From: CAWALV01 sp963782965
GTDB lineage: Bacteria; Actinomycetota; Actinomycetes; Acidothermales; Acidothermaceae
DNA: 64,000 nt
Direction: 5' to 3'
Assembly: GCA_963782965.1 (NCBI GenBank)
Contig: CAWALV010000006.1
Span: 1,488,001-1,552,000, forward strand
Both the position numbers and the translations under genes were made by a program. Each line of letters starts with the position of its first letter. Position 1 is the stretch's first letter. Below the pieces are notes generated by a model. The model did not search any database and was not told the DNA's origin. It saw only the letters and a program-made list of their open reading frames with translations. Shown here in pieces: positions 16,727 to 24,857 of the stretch.

Positions 16727-16828
16727 TGCACGTCTCCTGTCTGCTGTCTGTCTACTGTCTCAACGCTTGGTTGGTCGGCGACGGTCGCGGTCTCGGGCGC
16801 TGCCGGCCCGGCCGACAGCGCCCGATGA

Positions 16829-17818
16829 TCAGGCCTCGGCGCTGCCGGCGGTCTCGCCAGCCGAACCACCGTCACGGGCAGCCCCGACGTCCCCGCTCGC
16901 GGCGGCGTCCGGGCCCGCATCGGGTGCCTCCTGCTCCTCGAACTCTGTCCCCTGCGCGAGCTGGGCCTCATCGGAACCCGTCCACCGAACCAACAGGTCG
17001 CCCAACGGGGTCACCTGTTCGAAGGCGACCATGCCGTCACGGAAAAGGTCCAGCAGGGCGAGGAACCGCCCGACGACCTCGACCGTCAGCGTGCAATCCG
17101 AGACCAAGGCGCGGAAGGTCGCCGTCCCCGCCTTGCGCAACCGCTGCGAAAGGATGCCGGCCTGCTCCCGCACGCTCACCGTCGGCGCGTGAATGTGCGT
17201 CACGGAGACGCTCGGCGGCGCCTTCGGCGTCAGTGCTCGAGCGGCCAGCTCGGCGAACTGCACCGGGCCCAGCCCGAGCAGCACTTCGGGCAGTAGCCCG
17301 TTGAACTCGGGGCCCGGGCCGACGGCCCGCGGATAGCGCCGCGCCTCTTGGGCGAACATCCCGGCCATGAGGTGCGCGACCTGCTTGTAGGCGCGGTACT
17401 GCAGCAGCCGGGCGAACAGCAGGTCGCGGGCCTCGAGCAGCGCAAGATCCTCCTCGTCCTCCACATCGGCCGCCGGCAGCAGCCGGGCGGCCTTCAGGTC
17501 GAGCAGCGTTGCCGCGACGACGAGGAACTCACTCGTCTGGTCGAGGTCCCAGTTCGGCCCGACCGCCTGGATGTAGGCGATGAAGTCGTCGGTCACCTTC
17601 GACAGCGCGATCGCCGTGATGTCCAGTTCGTGCTTGGCGATCAGGCCGAGGAGCAGGTCGAAGGGCCCGTCGAAGACCTCGAGATGGACCTGAAACTCGA
17701 CTCGTTGGGCGGCCGGTGTGTCCTCCCCGGCCGCTCCCCCGGCTCCCCCAGCTCGGCCGGCTTGGGGCACCCCACCGCCCCTGCCTGGGCGGGCGAACGC
17801 CTGAGTCGGCCGACCCAT
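16829..17818 (-). CDS. scpA: Segregation and condensation protein A (kleisin)
   Basis: The kleisin that bridges SMC heads and binds ScpB. The conserved N-terminal domain starts at FQVHLEVFDGPFDLLLGLIAKHELDI, with TDDFIAYIQ, TSEFLVVAATLLDLKAARLLP and RLLQYRAYKQVA following. The C-terminal winged helix includes ILSQRLRKAGTATFRALVSDCT and VVGRFLALLDLFRDGMVAFEQ. The last 50 residues are acidic and Ala-rich. I chose the ATG at 17818 (GAGGG 4 bases upstream, 329 residues). A GTG at 17875, next to the previous stop, is also possible. Confidence 0.93.
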   Translation of the reverse strand: MGRPTQAFARPGRGGGVPQAGRAGGAGGAAGEDTPAAQRVEFQVHLEVFDGPFDLLLGLIAKHELDITAIALSKVTDDFIAYIQAVGPNWDLDQTSEFLVVAATLLDLKAARLLPAADVEDEEDLALLEARDLLFARLLQYRAYKQVAHLMAGMFAQEARRYPRAVGPGPEFNGLLPEVLLGLGPVQFAELAARALTPKAPPSVSVTHIHAPTVSVREQAGILSQRLRKAGTATFRALVSDCTLTVEVVGRFLALLDLFRDGMVAFEQVTPLGDLLVRWTGSDEAQLAQGTEFEEQEAPDAGPDAAASGDVGAARDGGSAGETAGSAEA

Positions 17819-17877
17819 GTCGCCCTCGGGCGGGCCGGCGGCGGCGCCCGGCGAATCCTGTGACGTGGCCAGCACTC

Positions 17878-18585
17878 CTAACCCACCAGTGTGCGAATAA
17901 GGGGGCCGATGATGCCGTCCATGATCGACAAGATGATCGGGTGGCGCCCGATCGGGAACGCGAGGACCAGCACGATCAGCGCTCCCCAGTTGTCCTCTTC
18001 CAGCCGGTAGCGCATCCGCTGCCACCCCGCCGTCCGCGGCGCGAGCAGGAACAGCAGCCTGCCGCCGTCCAGCGGCGGGATAGGCAAGATCGCGAGCACG
18101 CCCATCGCGAGCAGCTCGATGCCGGCCAGCAGCAGGGCGACCTCGCCGTAGCCCATCACGTAATGGACGTGGCCGTAACTCGCTCCGAGGCTGCCGGTGA
18201 CCGCCCACCAGACCGGCCGGGGCCCGGCGAAGAATGGCCCATGCAAGGCCCGGAAGCCGACCAGCGCGGCCACCCCCAGGCCGGCCAGGACGACGGGTGC
18301 CGACAGCAGCGCGGCTACCGTACGGCCGCGCGGGTGACGGCGTCCGTCATTGGTCTCAACCGCCGCACCCCAGCCGAGGCCGCCCAAGACGGCGGCGACC
18401 GCCCCGTACGGGTCGACAAACGGGCGGAGCCAGGGCAGCGTGCGGCGTCGGGCCAGCCGTCGCGCCCAGGCCGGCTGCCGCTGCCCGGTCAAGAAGCGTT
18501 GGACGGCGCCCTTTGCGCTCAGCCCGAGCACGAACGTGACCGCGAGGACGACGAAGGAGAACGGATAGACCAGGGCGTAGAGCAC
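17878..18585 (-). CDS. Site-2-protease-like membrane protein lacking HExxH
   Basis: A 235-residue polytopic protein related to M50 zinc proteases (about five hydrophobic segments). The second conserved motif is present (LPIPPLDGGRLLFLL, Asp about residue 163). Where the HExxH zinc site should be, in the first helix (about residues 21-29), the sequence reads GLSAKGAVQR, with no His or Glu. Proteolysis is therefore unlikely and a pseudoprotease role is inferred. It lies between the RHH-like gene (3 bases) and scpA. This position beside scpA is common in actinobacteria, from memory. The start is ATG 18585. Confidence 0.82.
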   Translation of the reverse strand: MLYALVYPFSFVVLAVTFVLGLSAKGAVQRFLTGQRQPAWARRLARRRTLPWLRPFVDPYGAVAAVLGGLGWGAAVETNDGRRHPRGRTVAALLSAPVVLAGLGVAALVGFRALHGPFFAGPRPVWWAVTGSLGASYGHVHYVMGYGEVALLLAGIELLAMGVLAILPIPPLDGGRLLFLLAPRTAGWQRMRYRLEEDNWGALIVLVLAFPIGRHPIILSIMDGIIGPLIRTLVG

Positions 18586-18588
18586 AGA

Positions 18589-19128
18589 TCAGCGCCCACG
18601 CAGCCGGCGAACGAGGATGCTCGCGTCACCTTTGGCCTCGAGGTCGGCGAGCACGACGGCGATCGCCTCGCGCACGATCCGGCCGCGGTCGACGGCCATG
18701 CCGTGCGCGCCACGCAGGGTGAGCCGAGCCTGCTCCAGCTGGAGCAACTCCTCAGGTGAGCAGTAGACCGTGATCTTCTCTTCGTGCCGCTCTCGGCCGG
18801 TGGGTCGCGCGTCGGGGACGTGCCTGGCGATGCGGACCGGCCGCACCGCAGAGGGGCCTGGCCGCTCGGCCGTCGCCGCAGGCAGCGGCGTGACGCCCGA
18901 GACCCGAACGAAGTCGGCGCGCCCCAGGTTGTCGGCCTGCTCGGTGTGACCGGCTCGGCCGACCTCGGTGACCTCGCCGAAACCGTTCGCCTGGGTCGAC
19001 TCGGTAGCCCCGCTGGCCCCGGCAGGCCCGGTCGCCAGGCCGGCCCCGTTGTTCGCGCCGCTCGCCTCGGGTGCGCCGGTAGCCCGAAACAGCTCGTCCG
19101 CACCGGGGAGTCGCGCTCGGCGGTTCAT
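18589..19128 (-). CDS. Ribbon-helix-helix-like protein partnered with ParA
   Basis: A 179-residue protein with a Gly/Ala-rich, probably disordered N-terminus (1 to about 112) and a compact C-terminal domain. The core has a strand EEKITVYCS, helix PEELLQLEQARLTLRG, a turn HGMAVDRGR, then helix IVREAIAVVLADLEAKG and a basic tail. Strand-helix-helix of this size resembles ribbon-helix-helix DNA-binding proteins, the class often paired with ParA. It overlaps the parA stop by 4 bases. The fold assignment is inference; I do not know a characterised homologue. Confidence 0.7.
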   Translation of the reverse strand: MNRRARLPGADELFRATGAPEASGANNGAGLATGPAGASGATESTQANGFGEVTEVGRAGHTEQADNLGRADFVRVSGVTPLPAATAERPGPSAVRPVRIARHVPDARPTGRERHEEKITVYCSPEELLQLEQARLTLRGAHGMAVDRGRIVREAIAVVLADLEAKGDASILVRRLRGR

Positions 19129-20018
19129 CGAGCCAACACCTCCTTGGCGAGTTCGCGGTAGGCCCGGGCGCCGGCCGAGCTCGAGGCGTAGGTCGTAATG
19201 GGCTCGCCGACCACCGTCGTCTCGGGAAAACGTACCGTGCGTCCGATCACGGTGTGGAACACCCGGTCGGAGAATGCCTCGACGACACGCGCGAGGACCT
19301 CTCGCCCGTGCAGCGTCCGCGGATCGAACATGGTGGCAAGGATTCCCTCAACCTCCAGTTGAGGGTTTAACCGCTCTTTCACCTTTTCGATCGTCTGCAT
19401 GAGCAGCGCCACTCCGCGCAGGGCGAAGTACTCGCACTCGAGCGGGATGATGACACCGTGCGCGGCCGTCAGCGCATTGACGGTGAGCAAACCCAGTGAC
19501 GGCTGGCAGTCGATCAGGACGACGTCGTAGTCGGGCAGGATCGGAGCGAGCGCTCGACCGAGCACCTGCTCACGCGCCACCTCGTTCACAAGCTGTACCT
19601 CAGCTGCAGACAAGTCGATGTTGCTCGGTAGTAGGTCCATGCCAGGTGTGTTCGTCTTGAGCAGCACGTCATCGCTTTGCACGTCGCCGTCCATCAACAC
19701 GTTGTAGATGGTGCGGTCGAGGTCGTGCGGATTGACCCCCAACCCGACGGACAGCGCGCCCTGCGGATCGAAGTCCACGAGCAGGACTCGGCGGCCACAC
19801 TCGGCGAGCGCCGCGCCGAGATTGATGGTGGTCGTCGTCTTGCCGACGCCACCCTTCTGGTTGCACATGGCCAGCACCCACGCAGGTCCGTGAACCTCGA
19901 GCGGCGGCGGGTCGGGGAAGCGCGGCATCGGCCGGCCGGCGGCATCGACGCCCTCGTCTCCCAGCCGTGCCGGCTCGGCGTCGTCTCCGGGTTCCGCCAT
20001 CTTTGTCGACTTAGCCAT
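19125..20018 (-). CDS. parA: ParA/Soj-family ATPase
   Basis: A deviant Walker-A partition ATPase of 297 residues. Residues 53-64 read NQKGGVGKTTTT, with the signature lysine early in the loop; VLLVDFDPQG and VLIDCQPSLGLLTVNAL follow. It binds DNA non-specifically as an ATP dimer in this family. No ParB is adjacent; instead a small RHH-like protein, a pseudo-S2P and scpAB follow. This is the Rv1708 position, distinct from the origin-proximal parAB. The start is ATG 20018 (an alternative Met lies at residue 7), with an AGAGAGG site. It is the likely first gene of the parA-scpA run. Confidence 0.93.
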   Translation of the reverse strand: MAKSTKMAEPGDDAEPARLGDEGVDAAGRPMPRFPDPPPLEVHGPAWVLAMCNQKGGVGKTTTTINLGAALAECGRRVLLVDFDPQGALSVGLGVNPHDLDRTIYNVLMDGDVQSDDVLLKTNTPGMDLLPSNIDLSAAEVQLVNEVAREQVLGRALAPILPDYDVVLIDCQPSLGLLTVNALTAAHGVIIPLECEYFALRGVALLMQTIEKVKERLNPQLEVEGILATMFDPRTLHGREVLARVVEAFSDRVFHTVIGRTVRFPETTVVGEPITTYASSSAGARAYRELAKEVLAR

Positions 20019-20124
20019 CTAACGGTGTACCTCTCTAGCGACCTACCGACGGACAGACGAATCGTCGTGCCGACGAGTCGAGAACTCTATGGCCGCGCGG
20101 AGGTCCCCGGCAAGCCGCTCGTCG

Positions 20125-21090
20125 TCATGCCCGGGCCCGTGGGTGCGCGGTGGCGTAGACCTCGCGCAGCCGATCGACCGTGACGAGGGTGTAGATCTGC
20201 GTCGTCGTCACTGAGGCGTGGCCGAGCAGCTCCTGCACCACGCGCACGTCCGCGCCGCCATCGAGGAGATGAGTCGCAAAGGAGTGACGCAAGGTGTGCG
20301 GCGAGATGGCCACCTGCAGACCGGCTCGCTCAGCGGCCTGGCGCAAGACCACCCAAGCGCTCTGCCTCGACAACCTGCCACCTCTCGCATTCAAGAACAC
20401 GGCAGATCGCGCGGACCTCGGCACCGACTTGCCGGCAGCGAGCAGAGCGGGGCGACCTGAGCTCAGGTAACGCGCGAGTTCAGCCCGGGCGAACTTCCCC
20501 AACGGAACCAGACGTTCCTTCGAACCCTTTCCAAGAAGGCGCACCACGCCGGTCTCGAAATCGACGTCGTCGACCGCGAGGCCGACCACCTCGGAGATCC
20601 GGGCTCCCGTGCCGTACAGCAACTCGATCAGCGCCCGATCACGAAGCGAGCGCGGGGAGTCGTCGCTGCCTGCCGCGGCGAGCAGTTTCTCGACCTGGTC
20701 GATCGGGATCGCCTTGGGCAGCCGGCGGGCAGGCGTCGGCGGGCGGACCCCGGCCGCGACGTCGGTGTCGATGCCGCCCTCCACCACCGCGAAGCGATGA
20801 AAGCCGCGGACGGCGACGACGGTGCGGGCCGCCGAACTCGCGCCGAGCGGCGGGTGCTGGTCGTCGCCCTCCCGCAACGCCGCCAAGAACGCTGCGACAT
20901 CCTCCTCCGTCACATCGGCCAGGGCGCGCTTGCCGTGTTGCCGGAGGAAATCCAGGTAACGCGCCAGGTCTCGGCTGTAGCTCGCGAGCGTGTTGCGGGC
21001 CAACCCGCGCTCGACCGAGAGGTGATCGAGATAGGCACGCACCAGATGTTCCACCGAAGGAGCAGGTGGCGCGGCGCTCGGATCCGCCAT
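20125..21090 (-). CDS. xerD: Tyrosine recombinase XerD
   Basis: A site-specific recombinase of 321 residues for chromosome dimer resolution at dif. The N-terminal SAM-like domain carries VEHLVRAYLDHLSVERGLARNTLASYSRDLARYL. The catalytic tetrad is visible in YGTGARISEVVGL (Arg), HTLRHSFATHL (His-x2-Arg), LLGHASVTTTQIYT (His and the Tyr nucleophile). The start is ATG 21090 with GGAGGTGG. It lies 106 bases upstream of parA, a conserved xerD-parA-scpAB order. Confidence 0.95.
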   Translation of the reverse strand: MADPSAAPPAPSVEHLVRAYLDHLSVERGLARNTLASYSRDLARYLDFLRQHGKRALADVTEEDVAAFLAALREGDDQHPPLGASSAARTVVAVRGFHRFAVVEGGIDTDVAAGVRPPTPARRLPKAIPIDQVEKLLAAAGSDDSPRSLRDRALIELLYGTGARISEVVGLAVDDVDFETGVVRLLGKGSKERLVPLGKFARAELARYLSSGRPALLAAGKSVPRSARSAVFLNARGGRLSRQSAWVVLRQAAERAGLQVAISPHTLRHSFATHLLDGGADVRVVQELLGHASVTTTQIYTLVTVDRLREVYATAHPRARA

Positions 21091-21148
21091 GGAACGCCAC
21101 CTCCAGCCAGGGCAACCGCCTCGCTCGGCGGCGAGGCCGCCGGCGGAC

Positions 21149-22264
21149 CTAGGCTAGGACCTCTGCCGCATCGACGGCAGGCAGACCGTGCGCTTGGCCC
21201 ACCGGCGCGCTCAGCAGCTGCCCGTCGTGGACGGCGAGACCCTGGGTGAGGGCGGCGTCACGGCGACACGCCTCGCGCCATCCGTGCCGGGCTATCGAGT
21301 CGATGTAGGGCAACGTGACGTTGGTCAGCGCGTAGGTCGAGGTGTGCGGCACGGCCCCAGGCATGTTCGCCACGCAGTAGAACACCGCGTCGTGAACCCG
21401 ATAGGTCGGCGCGTCGTGTGTCGTTGGTCGCGAGGACTCGAAACAGCCGCCCTGGTCGATCGCGATGTCGACAAGTGCCGCCCCGGGCTTCATCCGAGCG
21501 ACCAGGTCGTCGGTGATCAGCCTTGGTGCCTTCGCGCCGACGACGAGCACGGCACCGATGACGAGGTCGGCGTCGAGGCACGCCTTCTCGATCTCGTAAG
21601 CATTCGACGTGATCGTCTGCAGATGGCCCTGGTAGATACGGTCGGCTTGGCGCAGCTTCTCGATGTTGGTGTCGAGGAGGAGCACTTCCGCCTGCATGCC
21701 GAGAGAAATCGCGGCGGCGTTCATACCCGCGACTCCGGCGCCGAGCACGACGACCTTCGCGGCATACACACCCGATACGCCGCCCATCAGGATGCCCCGC
21801 CCACCACTTTCGCGCTCGAGGCAGCGGGCTCCTACCTGCGGAGCCATCCGGCCGGCTACCTCGGACATCGGCGCCAGCAGAGGAAGTGAGCGGTCAGCGA
21901 GCTGCACCGTCTCGTACGCGATCGCGGTGACGCCGGACGCCAGCAGCGCGTCAGTGCACTCACGGGAGGCTGCGAGGTGCAAGTACGTGAAGAGCGTCAG
22001 GCCCTTGCGCAACCGGTGGTATTCCTCCGGTACGGGTTCCTTGACCTTCAGGACCAGGTCGGCGACGCCCCATACCTCGTCGGCCGTCGGGAGCACCCGC
22101 GCGCCGGCGGCGACGAAGTCTTCGTCGGGCACCGACGAGCCGATCCCGGCCGCGCGTTCGACGACGACTTCATGGCCGGAGCGCACCAGCTCGTGCACGC
22201 CGGCAGGGGTGAGAGCGACTCGGTACTCGTGGTTCTTGACTTCGCGCGGTACGCCGATTCTCAC
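21149..22264 (-). CDS. ald: Alanine dehydrogenase
   Basis: Catalyses NAD-dependent interconversion of alanine and pyruvate plus ammonia. The 371-residue protein begins VRIGVPREVKNHEYRVALTP. It contains LVLKVKEP, FTYLHLAAS (catalytic His), the Rossmann loop VVVLGAGVAGMNAAAISLGM and HTSTYALTNVTLPYI. I chose the GTG at 22264 because the family starts exactly here and AGGAAAGGG lies upstream. The frame to 22330 is an extension. Confidence 0.96.
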   Translation of the reverse strand: MRIGVPREVKNHEYRVALTPAGVHELVRSGHEVVVERAAGIGSSVPDEDFVAAGARVLPTADEVWGVADLVLKVKEPVPEEYHRLRKGLTLFTYLHLAASRECTDALLASGVTAIAYETVQLADRSLPLLAPMSEVAGRMAPQVGARCLERESGGRGILMGGVSGVYAAKVVVLGAGVAGMNAAAISLGMQAEVLLLDTNIEKLRQADRIYQGHLQTITSNAYEIEKACLDADLVIGAVLVVGAKAPRLITDDLVARMKPGAALVDIAIDQGGCFESSRPTTHDAPTYRVHDAVFYCVANMPGAVPHTSTYALTNVTLPYIDSIARHGWREACRRDAALTQGLAVHDGQLLSAPVGQAHGLPAVDAAEVLA

Positions 22265-22398
22265 GACGCGTCGCCCTTTCCTGGCCGGTCGAGAAGTTTT
22301 GCCGCTCGACACATCGGAGGCCGGGATCACCGGCCGTTAGGAGGAGTGTATTACCGCCGCTGCGGCCGGTGGGTGAGGCTCAGCCGTGGAACATCGGT

Positions 22399-23058
22399 TC
22401 ACTGCGCGACTGGCCCGCGGCCCCTCAACCACGGCGCGCTCGTCTCACGCGTGCCGCGCCGGTCAGGAGCGAGCGCGTCGACGCCGAGAACGGCGGCCGC
22501 GGCAAGAATGCCCATCACGGCAAGCGGGTTGTGCAACTTCCCGGCCAGGACGGCGTCACGGGCTTGCACCAAGGGCAGCCAGAGGGTCGGCATGTCCCGC
22601 TCCTCGTCGACGCCGACGTGCTGCTCGCCCGGTTCGACCGGGGTCAGACGGCGGGCGAGGTAGATACGCACGGCCTCGTCGGAACCGCCTGGTGAGGTGA
22701 AGGCATCGAGCAGCACGGACCATTCCGCCGCGCGATAGCCGGCCTCCTCATGCAGTTCGCGAGCGGCCGCATCTGCCGGGTCTTCGCCTTCGACGTCGAG
22801 CAGCCCGGCCGGCGGCTCCCACAAGAGCGCCCGCACGGGATGGCGGTACTGCCGAACGAGCAGCACGCGCAAGTCGTCGTCCACCGCCACGATGCCCACC
22901 GCCCCGGGGTGCTCGACGATGTCGCGGTGCACCCGCTGCCCATCGCCGAGGTCGACCTCGTCGGTACGCACGTTGAGAATGCGGCCGCGAAACTGTGTGG
23001 TGCTGCCCACGACATCGCGCTCGACGGCGATGTCTTGGACGTCGGCGTCAGCCGTCAC
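22399..23058 (-). CDS. Nudix hydrolase, ADP-ribose pyrophosphatase type
   Basis: A 219-residue homologue of mycobacterial Rv1700. The Nudix box runs GLLDVEGEDPADAAARELHE then EAG, with one residue more than the classic spacing, as in the ADPRase subfamily. It is expected to hydrolyse ADP-ribose to AMP and ribose-5-phosphate. The GTG at 23058 overlaps the pyrG stop (GTGA), so it is translationally coupled to pyrG. A short Trp-Leu-Arg C-terminal tail is not conserved. Confidence 0.9.
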   Translation of the reverse strand: MTADADVQDIAVERDVVGSTTQFRGRILNVRTDEVDLGDGQRVHRDIVEHPGAVGIVAVDDDLRVLLVRQYRHPVRALLWEPPAGLLDVEGEDPADAAARELHEEAGYRAAEWSVLLDAFTSPGGSDEAVRIYLARRLTPVEPGEQHVGVDEERDMPTLWLPLVQARDAVLAGKLHNPLAVMGILAAAAVLGVDALAPDRRGTRETSAPWLRGRGPVAQ

Positions 23059-24722
23059 GCGGTCACCATCGGTGCGGGCTCGAGGGCTATCGCGGCGTGC
23101 CGCAGCGCCGCCTCCACGAGTCCGGTGAACAACGGGTGTGGGCGTGTGGGTCGCGACCGCAGTTCGGGGTGAGCCTGGGTCGCAACGAAGTAGGGATGCA
23201 GGTGTCGCGGCAGCTCGACGAACTCGACGAGGTGCCCGTCCGGAGAGGTGCCGGAGACCACCAGACCGGCATCCTCCAACTGGGCTCGGTAGTCGTTGTT
23301 CACTTCGTACCGATGGCGGTGACGCTCCTTCACATAGGGCTCACCATAGAGCTCACGCACCCGCGAGCCCTCGGCCAGTTCGGCCGGATAGAGACCGAGC
23401 CGCATCGTGCCACCCATGTCGCGTTCACCTGAGACGACGTCGCGCTGGTCGGCCATGGTTGCGATGACCGGATGCGGGGTTGCCGGATCGAACTCGGCGG
23501 AGTTCGCTGCTTCGAGCCCGGCCACGTGCCGCGCGATGTCAATCACGAAACACTGAAGGCCGAGGCACAAGCCGAGAGCAGGCAGCTGGTTCTCGCGCGC
23601 GTAACGCGAGGCTCCGACTTTCCCGTCGATGCCGCGGACGCCGAATCCGCCAGGGATCACGACGCCGTCGACCCCGGCCAAGGCCCGGGCGGCCCCCTCT
23701 TGCGTGGCGCAGTCGTCGGAAGGCACCCAACGGATGTTGACGCGGGCGTCATTGGCGAAACCGCCTGCTCGCAAGGCCTCGGTGACCGACAGGTAGGCGT
23801 CGGGTAGGTCGATGTACTTGCCGACCAACGCGATGGTCACCTGATGCGCCGGCCGGTGCACCCTGCGCAGCAGCTCGTCCCACTCCGACCAGTCGACGTC
23901 GCGGAACGGTAAGCCCAGACGGCGCACGACGTACGCGTCGAGACCCTCGGAGTGCAGCACCTTCGGGATGTCGTAGATGCTCGGCGCGTCGACCGCCGCG
24001 ATCACGGCCTCTTCGTCGACGTCGCACATCAGGCTGATCTTCCGCTTCACGTTCTGCGGGATCGGCCGGTCGGAACGGCACACCACGGCGTCCGGCGCGA
24101 TACCGACCTGGCGAAGCGCCGCCACCGAGTGCTGTGTCGGCTTGGTCTTCAGTTCACCGGACGGACCGATGTAAGGCACCAACGACACGTGCAGGAAGAA
24201 CACGTTCTCGCGGCCGACTTCGTGTCGCACCTGGCGAGCTGCCTCGAGGAACGGCAAAGACTCGATGTCGCCGACGGTCCCACCGATTTCGGTGATGACG
24301 ACATCGACGTCGGCTCCGCCCATGCGCCGGATGCGCGACTTGATCTCGTTGGTGATGTGCGGGATCACTTGCACCGTGTCACCGAGGTACTCACCGCGCC
24401 GCTCCTTGGCGATGACGGTGGAGTACACCTGTCCGGTGGTGACGTTGGCCGAGCCGTGCAGGTCGGTATCGAGGAAGCGCTCGTAGTGGCCGACGTCAAG
24501 GTCGGTCTCGGCTCCGTCGTCGGTGACGAAGACCTCCCCGTGCTGGAACGGGTTCATGGTGCCCGGGTCGACGTTGAGATAGGGGTCGAGTTTTTGCATC
24601 GTCACCCGCAGCCCGCGGGCCTTCAGCAGATTGCCGAGGCTGGACGCCGTCAGGCCTTTACCCAACGACGAAGCAACGCCGCCGGTCACGAACAAGTGCT
24701 TGGTTTGCTGCCGCGCTGCCAA
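23055..24722 (-). CDS. pyrG: CTP synthase
   Basis: Converts UTP to CTP using glutamine. The synthase domain begins QTKHLFVTGGVASSLGKGLT with the P-loop and has LDPYLNVDPGTMNPFQHGEV. The C-terminal glutaminase has the nucleophile segment LGLCLGLQCFV and HPEL. It has 555 residues, the usual length. The start is TTG at 24722: an in-frame stop lies seven codons upstream with no ATG or GTG between, and GGGAG precedes the TTG. This makes TTG the only usable start. Confidence 0.97.
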   Translation of the reverse strand: MAARQQTKHLFVTGGVASSLGKGLTASSLGNLLKARGLRVTMQKLDPYLNVDPGTMNPFQHGEVFVTDDGAETDLDVGHYERFLDTDLHGSANVTTGQVYSTVIAKERRGEYLGDTVQVIPHITNEIKSRIRRMGGADVDVVITEIGGTVGDIESLPFLEAARQVRHEVGRENVFFLHVSLVPYIGPSGELKTKPTQHSVAALRQVGIAPDAVVCRSDRPIPQNVKRKISLMCDVDEEAVIAAVDAPSIYDIPKVLHSEGLDAYVVRRLGLPFRDVDWSEWDELLRRVHRPAHQVTIALVGKYIDLPDAYLSVTEALRAGGFANDARVNIRWVPSDDCATQEGAARALAGVDGVVIPGGFGVRGIDGKVGASRYARENQLPALGLCLGLQCFVIDIARHVAGLEAANSAEFDPATPHPVIATMADQRDVVSGERDMGGTMRLGLYPAELAEGSRVRELYGEPYVKERHRHRYEVNNDYRAQLEDAGLVVSGTSPDGHLVEFVELPRHLHPYFVATQAHPELRSRPTRPHPLFTGLVEAALRHAAIALEPAPMVTA

Positions 24723-24857
24723 CTGGGCTCCCGTGTCTCGTCCTCAACTGCCGTCAGGCGGACGGCAGGACAACCGCACCCGAACGCTGACCGACATGAA
24801 AACGGCCGGTGCCCGAAAAAGCATCGAGCCCGGCCGAGGTGCTGTGTCCACGGACTC

